Source: Chryseobacterium kimseyorum (GTDB taxonomy: Bacteria; Bacteroidota; Bacteroidia; Flavobacteriales; Weeksellaceae). From it: 64,000 nt of DNA. How positions within the stretch are numbered: position 1 is the stretch's first letter; the number at the start of each line of letters is the position of its first letter. This document shows positions 8,833-16,895 of the stretch, in pieces. The notes below the pieces were generated by a model. That model saw only the letters and a list, made by a program, of their open reading frames with translations, did not search any database and was not told the origin of the DNA. Made by a program: the position numbers and the translations under genes. Where the stretch lies: positions 248,001 to 312,000 of the forward strand of contig NZ_JAPDHW010000004.1 of the NCBI RefSeq assembly GCF_025971945.1, read 5' to 3'.

Positions 8833-11196
8833 TTATTCGAAATTCTTCAGCAAGATCCATCCTGTTTTTACAGTCAGTTTTTTAGTGGCAGGATCTTCGA
8901 AAGTCACCTGATACCAATATGATGCTGTAGGTAATTTTTTACCCTGGAAGAAACCATCCCAGAAAGGTCTGATTTTTTCAGACTTAAAGACTGCTTTACC
9001 ATATCGGTCTGAAATCACAGCCTGGAAATCTTTAAGATCACTGATTCCTCTGAAATCTATCATATCATTTACATTATCCCCATTCGGAGTAATTACGTTT
9101 TTCATTACAAATGTGAAATATTCTAAGAAACCTACACAGCTTGTATTTTTTACTTTAACTCTGATAGAAACCAATGTATTATTAGGAACATTAGTAAATA
9201 CGTTCGAAGACTGCCAAGTCACACCATTATCATTAGAATACTCTAACTGTCCGTTGCTTGGATTGCTTGCTGTTACCACTAAAGTTCCGCTTTCATCATA
9301 ATCAACTTTTATAATCTGAGGGATAATCGCCTGGATAACCTGAGTTGTATACACTTTAGAACAAACACCGTTGCTGATTGTCACAGAATATAATCCCGGC
9401 AGTTCCGCAGCAACTGTCTGCGATGTTTCGCCATTGTTCCATTGGTACGTGTAGTTAGGACCAGCTCCTGCATCAAGGGTAATTCTGTCACCAACGCAAA
9501 TATATCCTCCTGTAAGATTTGAAGTAATCGCCGGAACTACTTCCACCACTACTGATACTGGCTGCAAAGATTTACAACCCTGAGCACCGATTGCATAAAC
9601 CGTATAAGTTGTATCCTGTGTCGGAGATACGGTACGTACCGCTCCTGTTCCTGAGAAATCACTCCACTGGTAAGTCACTCCGCCTGCAGCAGTTAGTGTT
9701 GTAGATTCACCTGCACAGATTTTCAGCCTGGTTGCAGTAAGCGACGCTATCGGTGTTTCTTCTTTTCTTAAAGTTAATGTAACTACTTTCGAACAGAATG
9801 CCCCGTTTGAAACATTTACATAAAGAATCTGTCCGTCATTCCCGTTGAATGCACCAATACCGGTTATATTACTGTTGTTTCCCGCAATAGCATCTGCCTG
9901 CGCTAAATAAAATTTAAAAACAGCTCCCTGTGTAGTACTGATGGAAGGTTTTGCCAAATTCAGATCAAATGTGAAAACGCTCGGTGTAGTACAGAGTTTC
10001 AAAGTCGCATTCTGAGCGACCGGACTTGTACCACCTACAATCGTAACAGTAGCTTCAGCTGGGCACGTTGCACCTGGAACTACAACCTGAACCTTGTAAA
10101 CTCCTGGTGTTGTTGCAGTGTAGGTCATTGATGTAGCACCTGGAATAGCTACACCATCTTTAAACCACTGATAAGTCGTTCCTGGAACCACTGTGATAAG
10201 AGCTTTTAATAAAGTTGGCACATTGTCACAGACGTTAATCGATTCTGGTAAAGGATTTCCATTAGAATCTACGATCGTCATACCAATATCAAAAGATCCA
10301 CCTTCAATGAATACTCCTGAATCATATCCTGAATCTGACGCATCTGCCAAAACCATTTTAAAATGATAAGACACACCCGGAGTTACAGTTGCCGTAGCCG
10401 TTAAAGGTATTGTACGACCATTGAAATTAGTTTCAGTATTGGTAGAATTCATACCTCCAAAGTAAGCAGCATTAATAGGGCCGCAACTGAAACCGTTTCC
10501 TGCAGGAACAATATTGGTTACACTTACAGGTCCTCCTGTGCCAGGAAGTACAGCCATGTTCGTATAGGTCGACCCAGGAGTATTAGGTTTTAGCAAAAGT
10601 GCAAAACCATCAGAAAAACCTCCGCATGGGAAGTCATTAGTATATTCTTCTGAAGCAAATAAATAGTTGAAACTAATTTGAGAATTGTTCGGAACGAAAT
10701 CAAATTCAATAAAAACAGCGTCATTAAGACCTGATGCGGGATTTATAGCTGCTACAAGGTCAGGATCACTTCCTGTTGTTCCAGGTACAAGGTCTCCGAG
10801 ATTGCCTTCCAATACATTTCCCGCTCTTCTTGCTTTTCCTGTTACCAGTACAATACCGTCATCAAAAGGAAAAGCGGTAGTACCCTTGTTAAAATATCCC
10901 CATGCTCTTTCTGTGTCAGTCTGCAGCTGATTGGGTGAAACCGTGACGTTAGAAACGTTAGGTGGTGCACAAGAAGAACCACCGGAAATCAAAACATTTT
11001 TAACCAGATTCTCAATGTTATAACCAGATGGTGTATATGAGGGTACATTTACATCAATAAATACACCGGCTTTCATACTCTGTGCAGTCTTTTTCTCCGG
11101 CAAGACTTTTCTTCCGGATTTCTGTGCATTAATCTGCGTAGAAAAAAGAGCTAAAAGTAGAAATAAAAGATAGTTTTTTGATCTATAATTTAACAT
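8833..11196 (-). CDS. Secreted choice-of-anchor L protein, T9SS type B sorting domain (paralogue 3)
   Basis: A 787-residue protein with the same layout as paralogue 1. The signal peptide is about 1-25 (LLFLLLALFSTQINAQ). The anchor L domain is about 55-305 (FNYLFASEEYTNDFPC; FDIGMTIVDSNG). The middle has Ig-like segments with ICAGESTTLTAAGGVTYQW and ICVGDRITLDAGAGPNYTYQ. The type B tail has ITPNGDNVNDMIDFRGISD, SDRYGKAVF and TGWILLKNFE. It is first in transcription order of the trio, but a terminator follows it and each paralogue has its own upstream box, so the three are probably separately expressed. Likely a cell-surface adhesin or matrix protein exported by T9SS. Confidence 0.88.
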   Translation of the reverse strand: MLNYRSKNYLLFLLLALFSTQINAQKSGRKVLPEKKTAQSMKAGVFIDVNVPSYTPSGYNIENLVKNVLISGGSSCAPPNVSNVTVSPNQLQTDTERAWGYFNKGTTAFPFDDGIVLVTGKARRAGNVLEGNLGDLVPGTTGSDPDLVAAINPASGLNDAVFIEFDFVPNNSQISFNYLFASEEYTNDFPCGGFSDGFALLLKPNTPGSTYTNMAVLPGTGGPVSVTNIVPAGNGFSCGPINAAYFGGMNSTNTETNFNGRTIPLTATATVTPGVSYHFKMVLADASDSGYDSGVFIEGGSFDIGMTIVDSNGNPLPESINVCDNVPTLLKALITVVPGTTYQWFKDGVAIPGATSMTYTATTPGVYKVQVVVPGATCPAEATVTIVGGTSPVAQNATLKLCTTPSVFTFDLNLAKPSISTTQGAVFKFYLAQADAIAGNNSNITGIGAFNGNDGQILYVNVSNGAFCSKVVTLTLRKEETPIASLTATRLKICAGESTTLTAAGGVTYQWSDFSGTGAVRTVSPTQDTTYTVYAIGAQGCKSLQPVSVVVEVVPAITSNLTGGYICVGDRITLDAGAGPNYTYQWNNGETSQTVAAELPGLYSVTISNGVCSKVYTTQVIQAIIPQIIKVDYDESGTLVVTASNPSNGQLEYSNDNGVTWQSSNVFTNVPNNTLVSIRVKVKNTSCVGFLEYFTFVMKNVITPNGDNVNDMIDFRGISDLKDFQAVISDRYGKAVFKSEKIRPFWDGFFQGKKLPTASYWYQVTFEDPATKKLTVKTGWILLKNFE

Positions 11197-11212
11197 TTTC
11201 AGATTGTTTGCC

Positions 11213-11220
11213 CAAAAATA
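11213..11220 (-). promoter_or_regulatory. -7 box upstream of paralogue 3
   Basis: TATTTTTG on the minus strand, 16 nt before the ATG, the same 8-mer at the same distance as upstream of paralogue 2. No clear -33 TTG. Confidence 0.4.
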
Positions 11221-11326
11221 CCAAAATTTATTGATTTAAAACATATTGAAATCCAAATTATTAACAACAATATTCCAAAATAGTTAATTTTTAATCAAAT
11301 TCTAATGCAATTCTAATCTCTAAGAA

Positions 11327-11354
11327 TAAAAAAGACTGTTCCACTGAACAGTCT
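11327..11354 (-). terminator. Terminator of the DUF1003-like gene
   Basis: Perfect 9-bp stem AGACTGTTC / GAACAGTCT followed on the minus strand by a T-run, 29 bp past the stop of the 11383-11913 gene. Confidence 0.8.
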
Positions 11355-11382
11355 CACTGCATAATTAATTTGCTAACAATTT

Positions 11383-11913
11383 TTAATCTTTTTTCAGTTC
11401 ATCAATTTTATTCTGAAGCTCTGAAATTTTATCTTTTAAAAATTTAATTTCATTTTTATTGGAATTTACATTGCTCTTAAGGATGGCTTTTTTAGCCCGC
11501 TCATTATGATCTTCATCATCCTCATCCTCATTAATCTCCTCAATATCTTCCTGGATATCCTCTATATCTTCCGTGATTTCTTCAATGTCTTCACTGATCT
11601 CCTCTAAGTCCTCCTGAATGTCTTCAATATCCTCGCTGATCTCCTCAATATCTTCCTGGATATCCTCAATTTTTTCATGACTTTTATTTACCGACATCTG
11701 AATAAGAATCGACAGATAGATCGCTTCCAAAGACAGCACAGTCGTTAACACCAACAACATTTTATCAAAATCAACAATTCCGAAGCTTGGCAACAGAAAT
11801 GCAGTGATAAAAAGTAAGGTATGAATGATGAGTGACGGTATAGAGCCTATCCATGAGGTAATTCCATCAGCCAGTTTTTCAAGAGACTCTCTTCTTTCGT
11901 GTGATGTTTTCAT
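11383..11913 (-). CDS. DUF1003-like membrane protein with a seven-heptad acidic coiled coil
   Basis: A 176-residue protein. The N-terminal part resembles DUF1003: basic start, ADGITSWIGSIPSLIIHTLL, two membrane helices (about 24-44 and 50-72), and LTTVLSLEAIYLSILIQMS in place of the family's last conserved stretch. Residues 82-130 then form seven consecutive 7-residue units of the pattern I-E-(D/E)-I-(Q/S/T/N)-E-D, followed by an acidic linker and a second coiled coil (about 146-175, KDKISELQNKIDELKK). DUF1003 has no established function. The coiled coil should project into the cytoplasm and oligomerise. The ATG lies 10 bp after the TIGR02757 stop, so it may end that operon. Confidence 0.65.
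   Translation of the reverse strand: MKTSHERRESLEKLADGITSWIGSIPSLIIHTLLFITAFLLPSFGIVDFDKMLLVLTTVLSLEAIYLSILIQMSVNKSHEKIEDIQEDIEEISEDIEDIQEDLEEISEDIEEITEDIEDIQEDIEEINEDEDDEDHNERAKKAILKSNVNSNKNEIKFLKDKISELQNKIDELKKD
11524..11670 (-). repeat. Seven tandem 21-bp coding units (heptad repeat)
   Basis: 147 bp encode seven heptads in register (residues 82-130 of the DUF1003-like protein). Alternating IEDIQED and IEEISED-type units give a 42-bp higher-order period over part of the array, with ATATCTTC/GGATATCC words recurring in the DNA. This points to expansion by slippage or unequal crossing-over. Confidence 0.85.
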
Positions 11914-11923
11914 TACATTTCGT

Positions 11924-12694
11924 TTAAAATAATTCTTTTGTTACTCCTAAACCAAACAGAGCGAAATCATATTTTGCAGGATCTTTGTCGTCAAATTTTC
12001 TGATAATTTCATCGAGTTCTAAAACAGTCTTCCAGTCATTTTGAGTTCTCGAAATCAAACCCAGTTTCCTGGAAATATTGCCGGTGTGAACATCTAAAGG
12101 TATTGACAAATTTTTAGATTCAATATTTGACCAAATTCCAAAATCCACTCCACGGTTATCATTTCTTACCATCCACCGCAGAAACATGATGATTCTTTTT
12201 GATGATGAATTTTTATAAGGTGAGCTGACATGTTTATGGCTTCGATGCTTTTCAGTTTTCAAAAAATCAATCCGGAATCTTTCAATAGCGTGATAGAAAT
12301 TAGTTTCAGATTCTTTAATGATAAATAAATCTTCGAGACTTCCATTATTACGATAAATTCTGTTGAACTGTCTGATGAAATACGCGAAATCTTCTCCGTT
12401 AAAAGTTCGGTGGATACTCTTTCCTTCAAGCATTTTCAGATCATTTTCAGAATAATTCATGACAAAATCATAAGGTGAATTTCCCATGATGTCGAGCATT
12501 TTATCTGCAGATTTTATAATTGCTTTCCTGTTTCCCCAGGATATGGTCGCCGCAAGAAAGCCAGCAATTTCGATATCCTGTTTCAGAGAAAAACGGTGCG
12601 GGATCTGTATGGGATCATCTTGAATAAAGTCAGAATTATTATACACATCAGCCTTTTCATTCAGAAAATCTCTTAACTCTTCAAAATTCAACAT
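11924..12694 (-). CDS. TIGR02757 (DUF2400) family protein
   Basis: A 256-residue protein matching the TIGR02757/DUF2400 family, which is common in Bacteroidota and has no settled function. Recognisable features are DPIQIPHRFSLKQDIEIAGF, AATISWGNRKAII, FLRWMVRNDNRGVDFGIW and IPLDVHTGNISRKLGL, the last two resembling helix-hairpin-helix DNA glycosylase-like elements. It has no signal peptide and no membrane helix, so it is cytoplasmic. It starts 6 bp after the RNase Z stop, and the pair are probably co-transcribed. A nucleic-acid role is plausible from the fold-like motifs and neighbour, but is not shown. Confidence 0.8.
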   Translation of the reverse strand: MLNFEELRDFLNEKADVYNNSDFIQDDPIQIPHRFSLKQDIEIAGFLAATISWGNRKAIIKSADKMLDIMGNSPYDFVMNYSENDLKMLEGKSIHRTFNGEDFAYFIRQFNRIYRNNGSLEDLFIIKESETNFYHAIERFRIDFLKTEKHRSHKHVSSPYKNSSSKRIIMFLRWMVRNDNRGVDFGIWSNIESKNLSIPLDVHTGNISRKLGLISRTQNDWKTVLELDEIIRKFDDKDPAKYDFALFGLGVTKELF

Positions 12695-12700
12695 AGACGT

Positions 12701-13615
12701 TTAAATTTTTACAACTTCTAGTGCTTTAGGTAAAAATGTATTTGGAAAAACAGTTCGAGCCTCATCTGTAAACACCGTCAAATCACCATATCTGTTGGAA
12801 AAATGACCCAGTATTAATTTTTCAACCTCTGCCTGTCTCGCAATTCTTGCTGCTTCCAATGCGGTAGTGTGACCTGTATAATCTGCCATTTCTTTCAGAT
12901 CATGCAAAAAAGTAGACTCGTGGTAGAGAACAGTAACATTTTTTATAATGGGTATCACAGACTCTAAATATCGTGTATCACTACAGAATGCGTAAGAAAC
13001 CGGCGGCGCAGGTTCTGTCGTTAAAATTTCATTTTTAAGAATATACCCGTCGCTCAGCTCAAAATCTTTTCCTGCTTTTAAGTTATGATAATCACATGTT
13101 TCAATCTCTTTATATTTTGAAATCTCCTGCATGTTCAGGTGCCTGTCTTTTGTTTTTTCTTTAAAAAGATAACCGTTACAGTAAATTCTGTGATCCAATG
13201 GAATGGTGTACACCTCTACCCTGTTATCTTCATAAATTTTTTCAGAATAATCTTTATCGAGTTCGTGATAAATAATTTCAAAGCCACGATGGGTTTCGGT
13301 AATGGTAAAAATGGTTTCCAGCATCTTTTTAATTCCCTTCGGACCATAAACATGCAGCGGAATATCTCTTCCTAATAAGCGAAAAGAAGCAATTAAACCA
13401 GGCAAACCAAAGCAGTGGTCGCCATGGAGATGCGAAATAAATATATGATTGATTTTTGAAAATCTTGCCTTTGCTTTTCTTAACTGCACCTGCGTTCCTT
13501 CACCACAGTCAATTAAAAAACACCGCTCCTCCATCTCCAATAGTTGAGATGTAGGTGAAGTATTGACCGTAGGAATTGCTGAATTAAAGCCTAAAATGGT
13601 TAAATAAGTACTCAA
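12701..13615 (-). CDS. rnz: Ribonuclease Z
   Basis: Metallo-beta-lactamase-fold endonuclease that trims the 3' end of pre-tRNA. The 304-residue length is normal for the short form. The zinc-binding motif HLHGDH is at 62-67, with the family's GLPGLIASF directly after; PLDHRIYCNGY, the late aspartate in FCSDTRY, TGHTTALEAARIA and LGHFSNRY supply the remaining ligands and flexible-arm landmarks. The start is a TTG (complement of 13613-13615): no ATG is available ahead of the conserved STYLTILGFNSAIPT block. Its own 130-bp upstream gap holds only a 7/8 match to a -7 box (TACATTTA). Confidence 0.94.
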   Translation of the reverse strand: MSTYLTILGFNSAIPTVNTSPTSQLLEMEERCFLIDCGEGTQVQLRKAKARFSKINHIFISHLHGDHCFGLPGLIASFRLLGRDIPLHVYGPKGIKKMLETIFTITETHRGFEIIYHELDKDYSEKIYEDNRVEVYTIPLDHRIYCNGYLFKEKTKDRHLNMQEISKYKEIETCDYHNLKAGKDFELSDGYILKNEILTTEPAPPVSYAFCSDTRYLESVIPIIKNVTVLYHESTFLHDLKEMADYTGHTTALEAARIARQAEVEKLILGHFSNRYGDLTVFTDEARTVFPNTFLPKALEVVKI

Positions 13616-13745
13616 AACAATAGTTTATTGGGGTAAATGTACGATAAAAGTTTGAGGTTGGGCTGTGGTTCAGATTGACTTTGATGGTAAGGTTTAGACT
13701 CCATTTAAAAAAATTAACAGACTTCAACCTCAGTTTCAATCTAAA

Positions 13746-14321
13746 TTATCCTTTTAGTTTTAAAAAGTCCAAAAACAGATCCAACGCCTGTTTTCTATGA
13801 CTGATCTGGTTTTTATCCTCAGGATTCATCTCAGCAAAAGTCATCTCGTAACCTTCCGGAACAAATATCGGATCGTAACCGAAGCCTTGATGTCCCTTAT
13901 TTTCTGTGAGTAAATTTCCATGGGCCCGACCATCAAAATATTGAGCACCATTTTCATCATAATAACATAAAACGGTGATGAAATATGCTTTTCTGTTTTC
14001 TACACCTTCCATTTCGCCCAAAACTTTTTCAATATTTTTGGCGAAATCGTGATTACCTGCGTAACGAGCTGAAAAAATCCCGGGTCTACCATCTAAAGAT
14101 TCTACAACCAGACCACTGTCGTCACCCAAACTTGGAATTCCTGTTTTTTCGAAACAGTATTTAGCTTTAATCAAAGCGTTGGCATTGAAAGAATCTCCAT
14201 CTTCCACAATTTCTTCATGTATATCGTAATCAGTCAGACTTTTCACGACAAACTGATCACCTAAGATCTGCTGAATTTCTTCTTTTTTGTGTACGTTGTG
14301 TGTAGCAACTAATAATTCCAT
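13746..14321 (-). CDS. rdgB: RdgB/HAM1 family non-canonical purine NTP pyrophosphatase
   Basis: House-cleaning enzyme that hydrolyses dITP, dXTP and ITP to monophosphates, keeping deaminated purines out of DNA and RNA. Length (191) is typical. Family motifs are all present: LLVATHNVHKKEEI at the N-terminus (nucleotide binding), LGDDSGLVVESLDGRPGIFS with the metal-binding acidic residues, ARYAG, GFGYDPIFVPEG and the late SHRKQAL. No signal peptide. It is monocistronic by spacing: 114 bp separate it from the CPBP gene upstream and 130 bp from RNase Z downstream. Confidence 0.95.
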   Translation of the reverse strand: MELLVATHNVHKKEEIQQILGDQFVVKSLTDYDIHEEIVEDGDSFNANALIKAKYCFEKTGIPSLGDDSGLVVESLDGRPGIFSARYAGNHDFAKNIEKVLGEMEGVENRKAYFITVLCYYDENGAQYFDGRAHGNLLTENKGHQGFGYDPIFVPEGYEMTFAEMNPEDKNQISHRKQALDLFLDFLKLKG

Positions 14322-14435
14322 GTTAATATTTATTTTTTTTAGCGCAACTGCGCCAATATTTTTTTAAACTGATAGTAAGTATTAAACTTCGCGAATCTCT
14401 GCAAAAAATTTGTGCGACGAGTGTTCAATAAGAAT

Positions 14436-15266
14436 TTAAATTTCCGAGTAGTGAACTTTATATTTATTCATAAACAAGTAATAAAATAGAGAAAGTAAAA
14501 TAATTCCCACCCCTAGAATCACCCATTCTGAAACCTTAAATGCATCTGCAAAACTTTCAGTGTCGGTATAAAAGATTAAGATCGACGAGCATAAGTTATT
14601 GAAAGCATGTAAAAACATTGGAAGCAGCAAAGATTTCGTTTTATAATAAACCAAACCTAAAACGCAACCCAGCAATACCGCACCAACAAACTGCCATGGA
14701 TTTCCGTGTACCAAACCGAAAATAATGGAAGCAAAAACAATTGCTTTCCAAGGTTTCACGCCATTATTAATTAATCCTTTCTGTATAATTCCTCTGAAAA
14801 TAATTTCTTCAAAAATTGGTGCCATGATAACAGCTGTGATCACCATAACAATAGGATCATCAGTCATAAACTGCATTAAATTTTCAAAAAACTCATAGAA
14901 TCTGCCAAAAAACGGTCCCGTCGTAGGAATCTGAGACGTGAAAAATTCACCGACAAACATCATTCCCAACATCATCGGAAAGATCAGAAGATACGTGTAA
15001 AAATTTGTAGGTGAAAAATTAAAATTCAGTTTCATTTTGGTGGAAGGTCTTACGACGAAGAAATCAAAAAAAGCAATCACCAAACTGAAAACGACAGCAT
15101 TGGCCAACATCATAAACCAAGGCTTCTGCATGATATCAAACTTAAAAATAATTTTATAAGCGGTACTCGAAAACCCGATGATAATGCTTCCTGTAATATA
15201 TCCGGCGAGAAGTATTAATCCACCAATCCAGTTAAATACAAATCTCGGATATCTGCTTTTTTCCAT
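14436..15266 (-). CDS. CPBP family intramembrane metalloprotease
   Basis: A 276-residue polytopic membrane protein with about seven helices. It carries the CPBP (Abi) glutamic-type protease motifs: EEIIFRGIIQKGL (near 151), FGLVHGN with the conserved histidine (near 183), and HAFNNL (near 220). The family includes CAAX prenyl endopeptidases and bacteriocin self-immunity proteins. No bacteriocin gene is nearby, so the substrate is unknown. A TATCTTTG box lies 22 nt upstream of the ATG. Function beyond intramembrane proteolysis is inference. Confidence 0.88.
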   Translation of the reverse strand: MEKSRYPRFVFNWIGGLILLAGYITGSIIIGFSSTAYKIIFKFDIMQKPWFMMLANAVVFSLVIAFFDFFVVRPSTKMKLNFNFSPTNFYTYLLIFPMMLGMMFVGEFFTSQIPTTGPFFGRFYEFFENLMQFMTDDPIVMVITAVIMAPIFEEIIFRGIIQKGLINNGVKPWKAIVFASIIFGLVHGNPWQFVGAVLLGCVLGLVYYKTKSLLLPMFLHAFNNLCSSILIFYTDTESFADAFKVSEWVILGVGIILLSLFYYLFMNKYKVHYSEI

Positions 15267-15288
15267 TCTTTTTTCCGTTTACAGAAAC

Positions 15289-15296
15289 AAAGATAA
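15289..15296 (-). promoter_or_regulatory. -7 box upstream of the CPBP protease gene
   Basis: TATCTTTG on the minus strand, 22 nt before the ATG at 15266. No clear -33 TTG. Confidence 0.4.
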
Positions 15297-15444
15297 TTGA
15301 TTTTGTGGGAAACTAAAACCCTGAGTCAGCTGCTTTGTAAAATTTTAAAATTAAATCGGCCTCCACATAGCTAAAACTCAATCGAACTGATAAATTTTAG
15401 GTTTTAAAGGAAGCAATAACTCCCTGAAAACGATTTTTCTGGAG

Positions 15445-15452
15445 TATCTTTG
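15445..15452 (+). promoter_or_regulatory. -7 box upstream of the MFS gene
   Basis: TATCTTTG, a full TAnnTTTG match, 14 nt before the ATG at 15467. The same 8-mer occurs on the opposite strand upstream of the divergent CPBP gene. Confidence 0.4.
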
Positions 15453-15466
15453 TACTTTAGTTTTTC

Positions 15467-16654
15467 ATGAATATGGATCATGCTGTCAATCAACCGAAAA
15501 ATGTCAATTTACCGCTACTCAGCTACGTTGGCTTCACTTTTTTAGGATACTTTATAATCGGTTTATCACTTTCCGTTTTACCAATCTTCATTAGTAAAAA
15601 CTTAGGGTTCAGTTTGGTGATTGCAGGATTGGTAATCAGCTTACAGTATGTAGCCACATTTTTTCTGAGAGCTTATTCCGGGAAGATCATCGACGGGAAA
15701 GGTCCAAAACCGGCCGTTTTATCAAGTATGTTGGGATTTTCACTCACAGGAATATTCCTGATTCTGGCTTATTATTTTAAATTTTCACCATTCATCAGTT
15801 TAGGATTTTTAATAATCACCCGCCTTCTTACAGGTTGTGGAGAAGGGCTGATCGGTGCAAGTCCGATCAACTGGGCAATAATGGCTTTAGGTGAAAAACA
15901 TACGGCAAAAATTATTTCCTACAATGGTGTTGCATGTTACGGAGCATTGGCGATCGGTGCTTCACTCGGAGTAATGATTGAGCACCACTTTGGACTTTAC
16001 GGCATCGGAATCCTTTCTATAATTGTCGGGATTTTAGGATTTCTTTTTGCCAAAAACAAAATGAACTACACCAATTCTCATACTCAGGATTCTCAGTCTT
16101 TCTGGAAAGTCTTGGGGAAAGTTTCGCCTTTCGGAATCTGTCTCGCTTTGGGCGGAATTGGTTTTGCAAGTATTTCGACATTTATCACCTTATATTACAA
16201 CTATTTTCACTGGAATAATGGCGCGCTGTGCCTGAGCGTTTTTGGCGGACTGTTTGTTGCAGGAAGATTGGTTTTCAGTAATGTCATTAATAATTATGGA
16301 GGAATCAGAGTTGCCATTGCCTGTCTGTTGGTAGAATCTGTTGGACTTCTGATTATTTCCTTTGCAGGAAGTTCTCAAATGGCATTGTTCGGTGCAGGAG
16401 TTACAGGATTAGGATTTTCTTTAATTTTTCCTGCGCTCGGAGTAGTTGCCATTAAAAGTGTTTCGCCGTCAAGTCAGGGGTCTGCACTGGCAGGTTACGG
16501 CCTGTTCATTGATCTATCTCTCGGAATTGCAGGTCCGCTAATCGGAGGTGTTGCTGATATTTGGGGATTGAAATATATTTTCCCATTCAGTGCTATGATG
16601 GTTGCAATCGGTTTAGGAGTTGCTTTTTATCTAAAAAGAAAATTGAAATTTTAG
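15467..16654 (+). CDS. MFS transporter
   Basis: A 395-residue protein with about twelve hydrophobic segments in two halves, typical of the major facilitator superfamily. The loop between helices 2 and 3 has a degenerate signature (GKIIDGKGPKPAVL), and RLLTGCGEGLIGASPINWAI corresponds to the helix 4-5 region of drug/sugar efflux members of the YfcJ/AraJ type. The substrate cannot be told from sequence. Start could be ATG 15467 or ATG 15473; both fit. It is divergent from the CPBP gene (200 bp) with a -7 box close upstream. The 241-bp gap after it shows no clear terminator or gene. Confidence 0.85.
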   Translation: MNMDHAVNQPKNVNLPLLSYVGFTFLGYFIIGLSLSVLPIFISKNLGFSLVIAGLVISLQYVATFFLRAYSGKIIDGKGPKPAVLSSMLGFSLTGIFLILAYYFKFSPFISLGFLIITRLLTGCGEGLIGASPINWAIMALGEKHTAKIISYNGVACYGALAIGASLGVMIEHHFGLYGIGILSIIVGILGFLFAKNKMNYTNSHTQDSQSFWKVLGKVSPFGICLALGGIGFASISTFITLYYNYFHWNNGALCLSVFGGLFVAGRLVFSNVINNYGGIRVAIACLLVESVGLLIISFAGSSQMALFGAGVTGLGFSLIFPALGVVAIKSVSPSSQGSALAGYGLFIDLSLGIAGPLIGGVADIWGLKYIFPFSAMMVAIGLGVAFYLKRKLKF

Positions 16655-16895
16655 TTAAATTTTATCCTTTTTATTAAGGTTAAATCTTTACTGCTTTAAC
16701 GACCACTTTAATTCTTAAAAACTTTCGGATCTTTCGCCGCGTGAATTCCTTATACATTCAATTAAAGCTAAAAAATAATTTGTTCTAAATTTTTAAAACA
16801 GAAAAAAACACCACATTTTAGATTCAAATAAAAGTTTAAAATACAATTTTCAGAATCCGATAAAAATCACGATTTTTGCAAATTCAAAATACACT

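Noticed and set aside
13649-13742. TGAGGTTG / CAACCTCA inverted pair between rdgB and RNase Z
   Set aside because: Short 8-bp arms 70 bp apart in simple-sequence-like DNA; could be chance.
14341-14356. GCGCAACTGCGC hairpin between rdgB and the CPBP gene
   Set aside because: Only a 5-bp stem and no T-run in the direction of the CPBP transcript; too weak to call.
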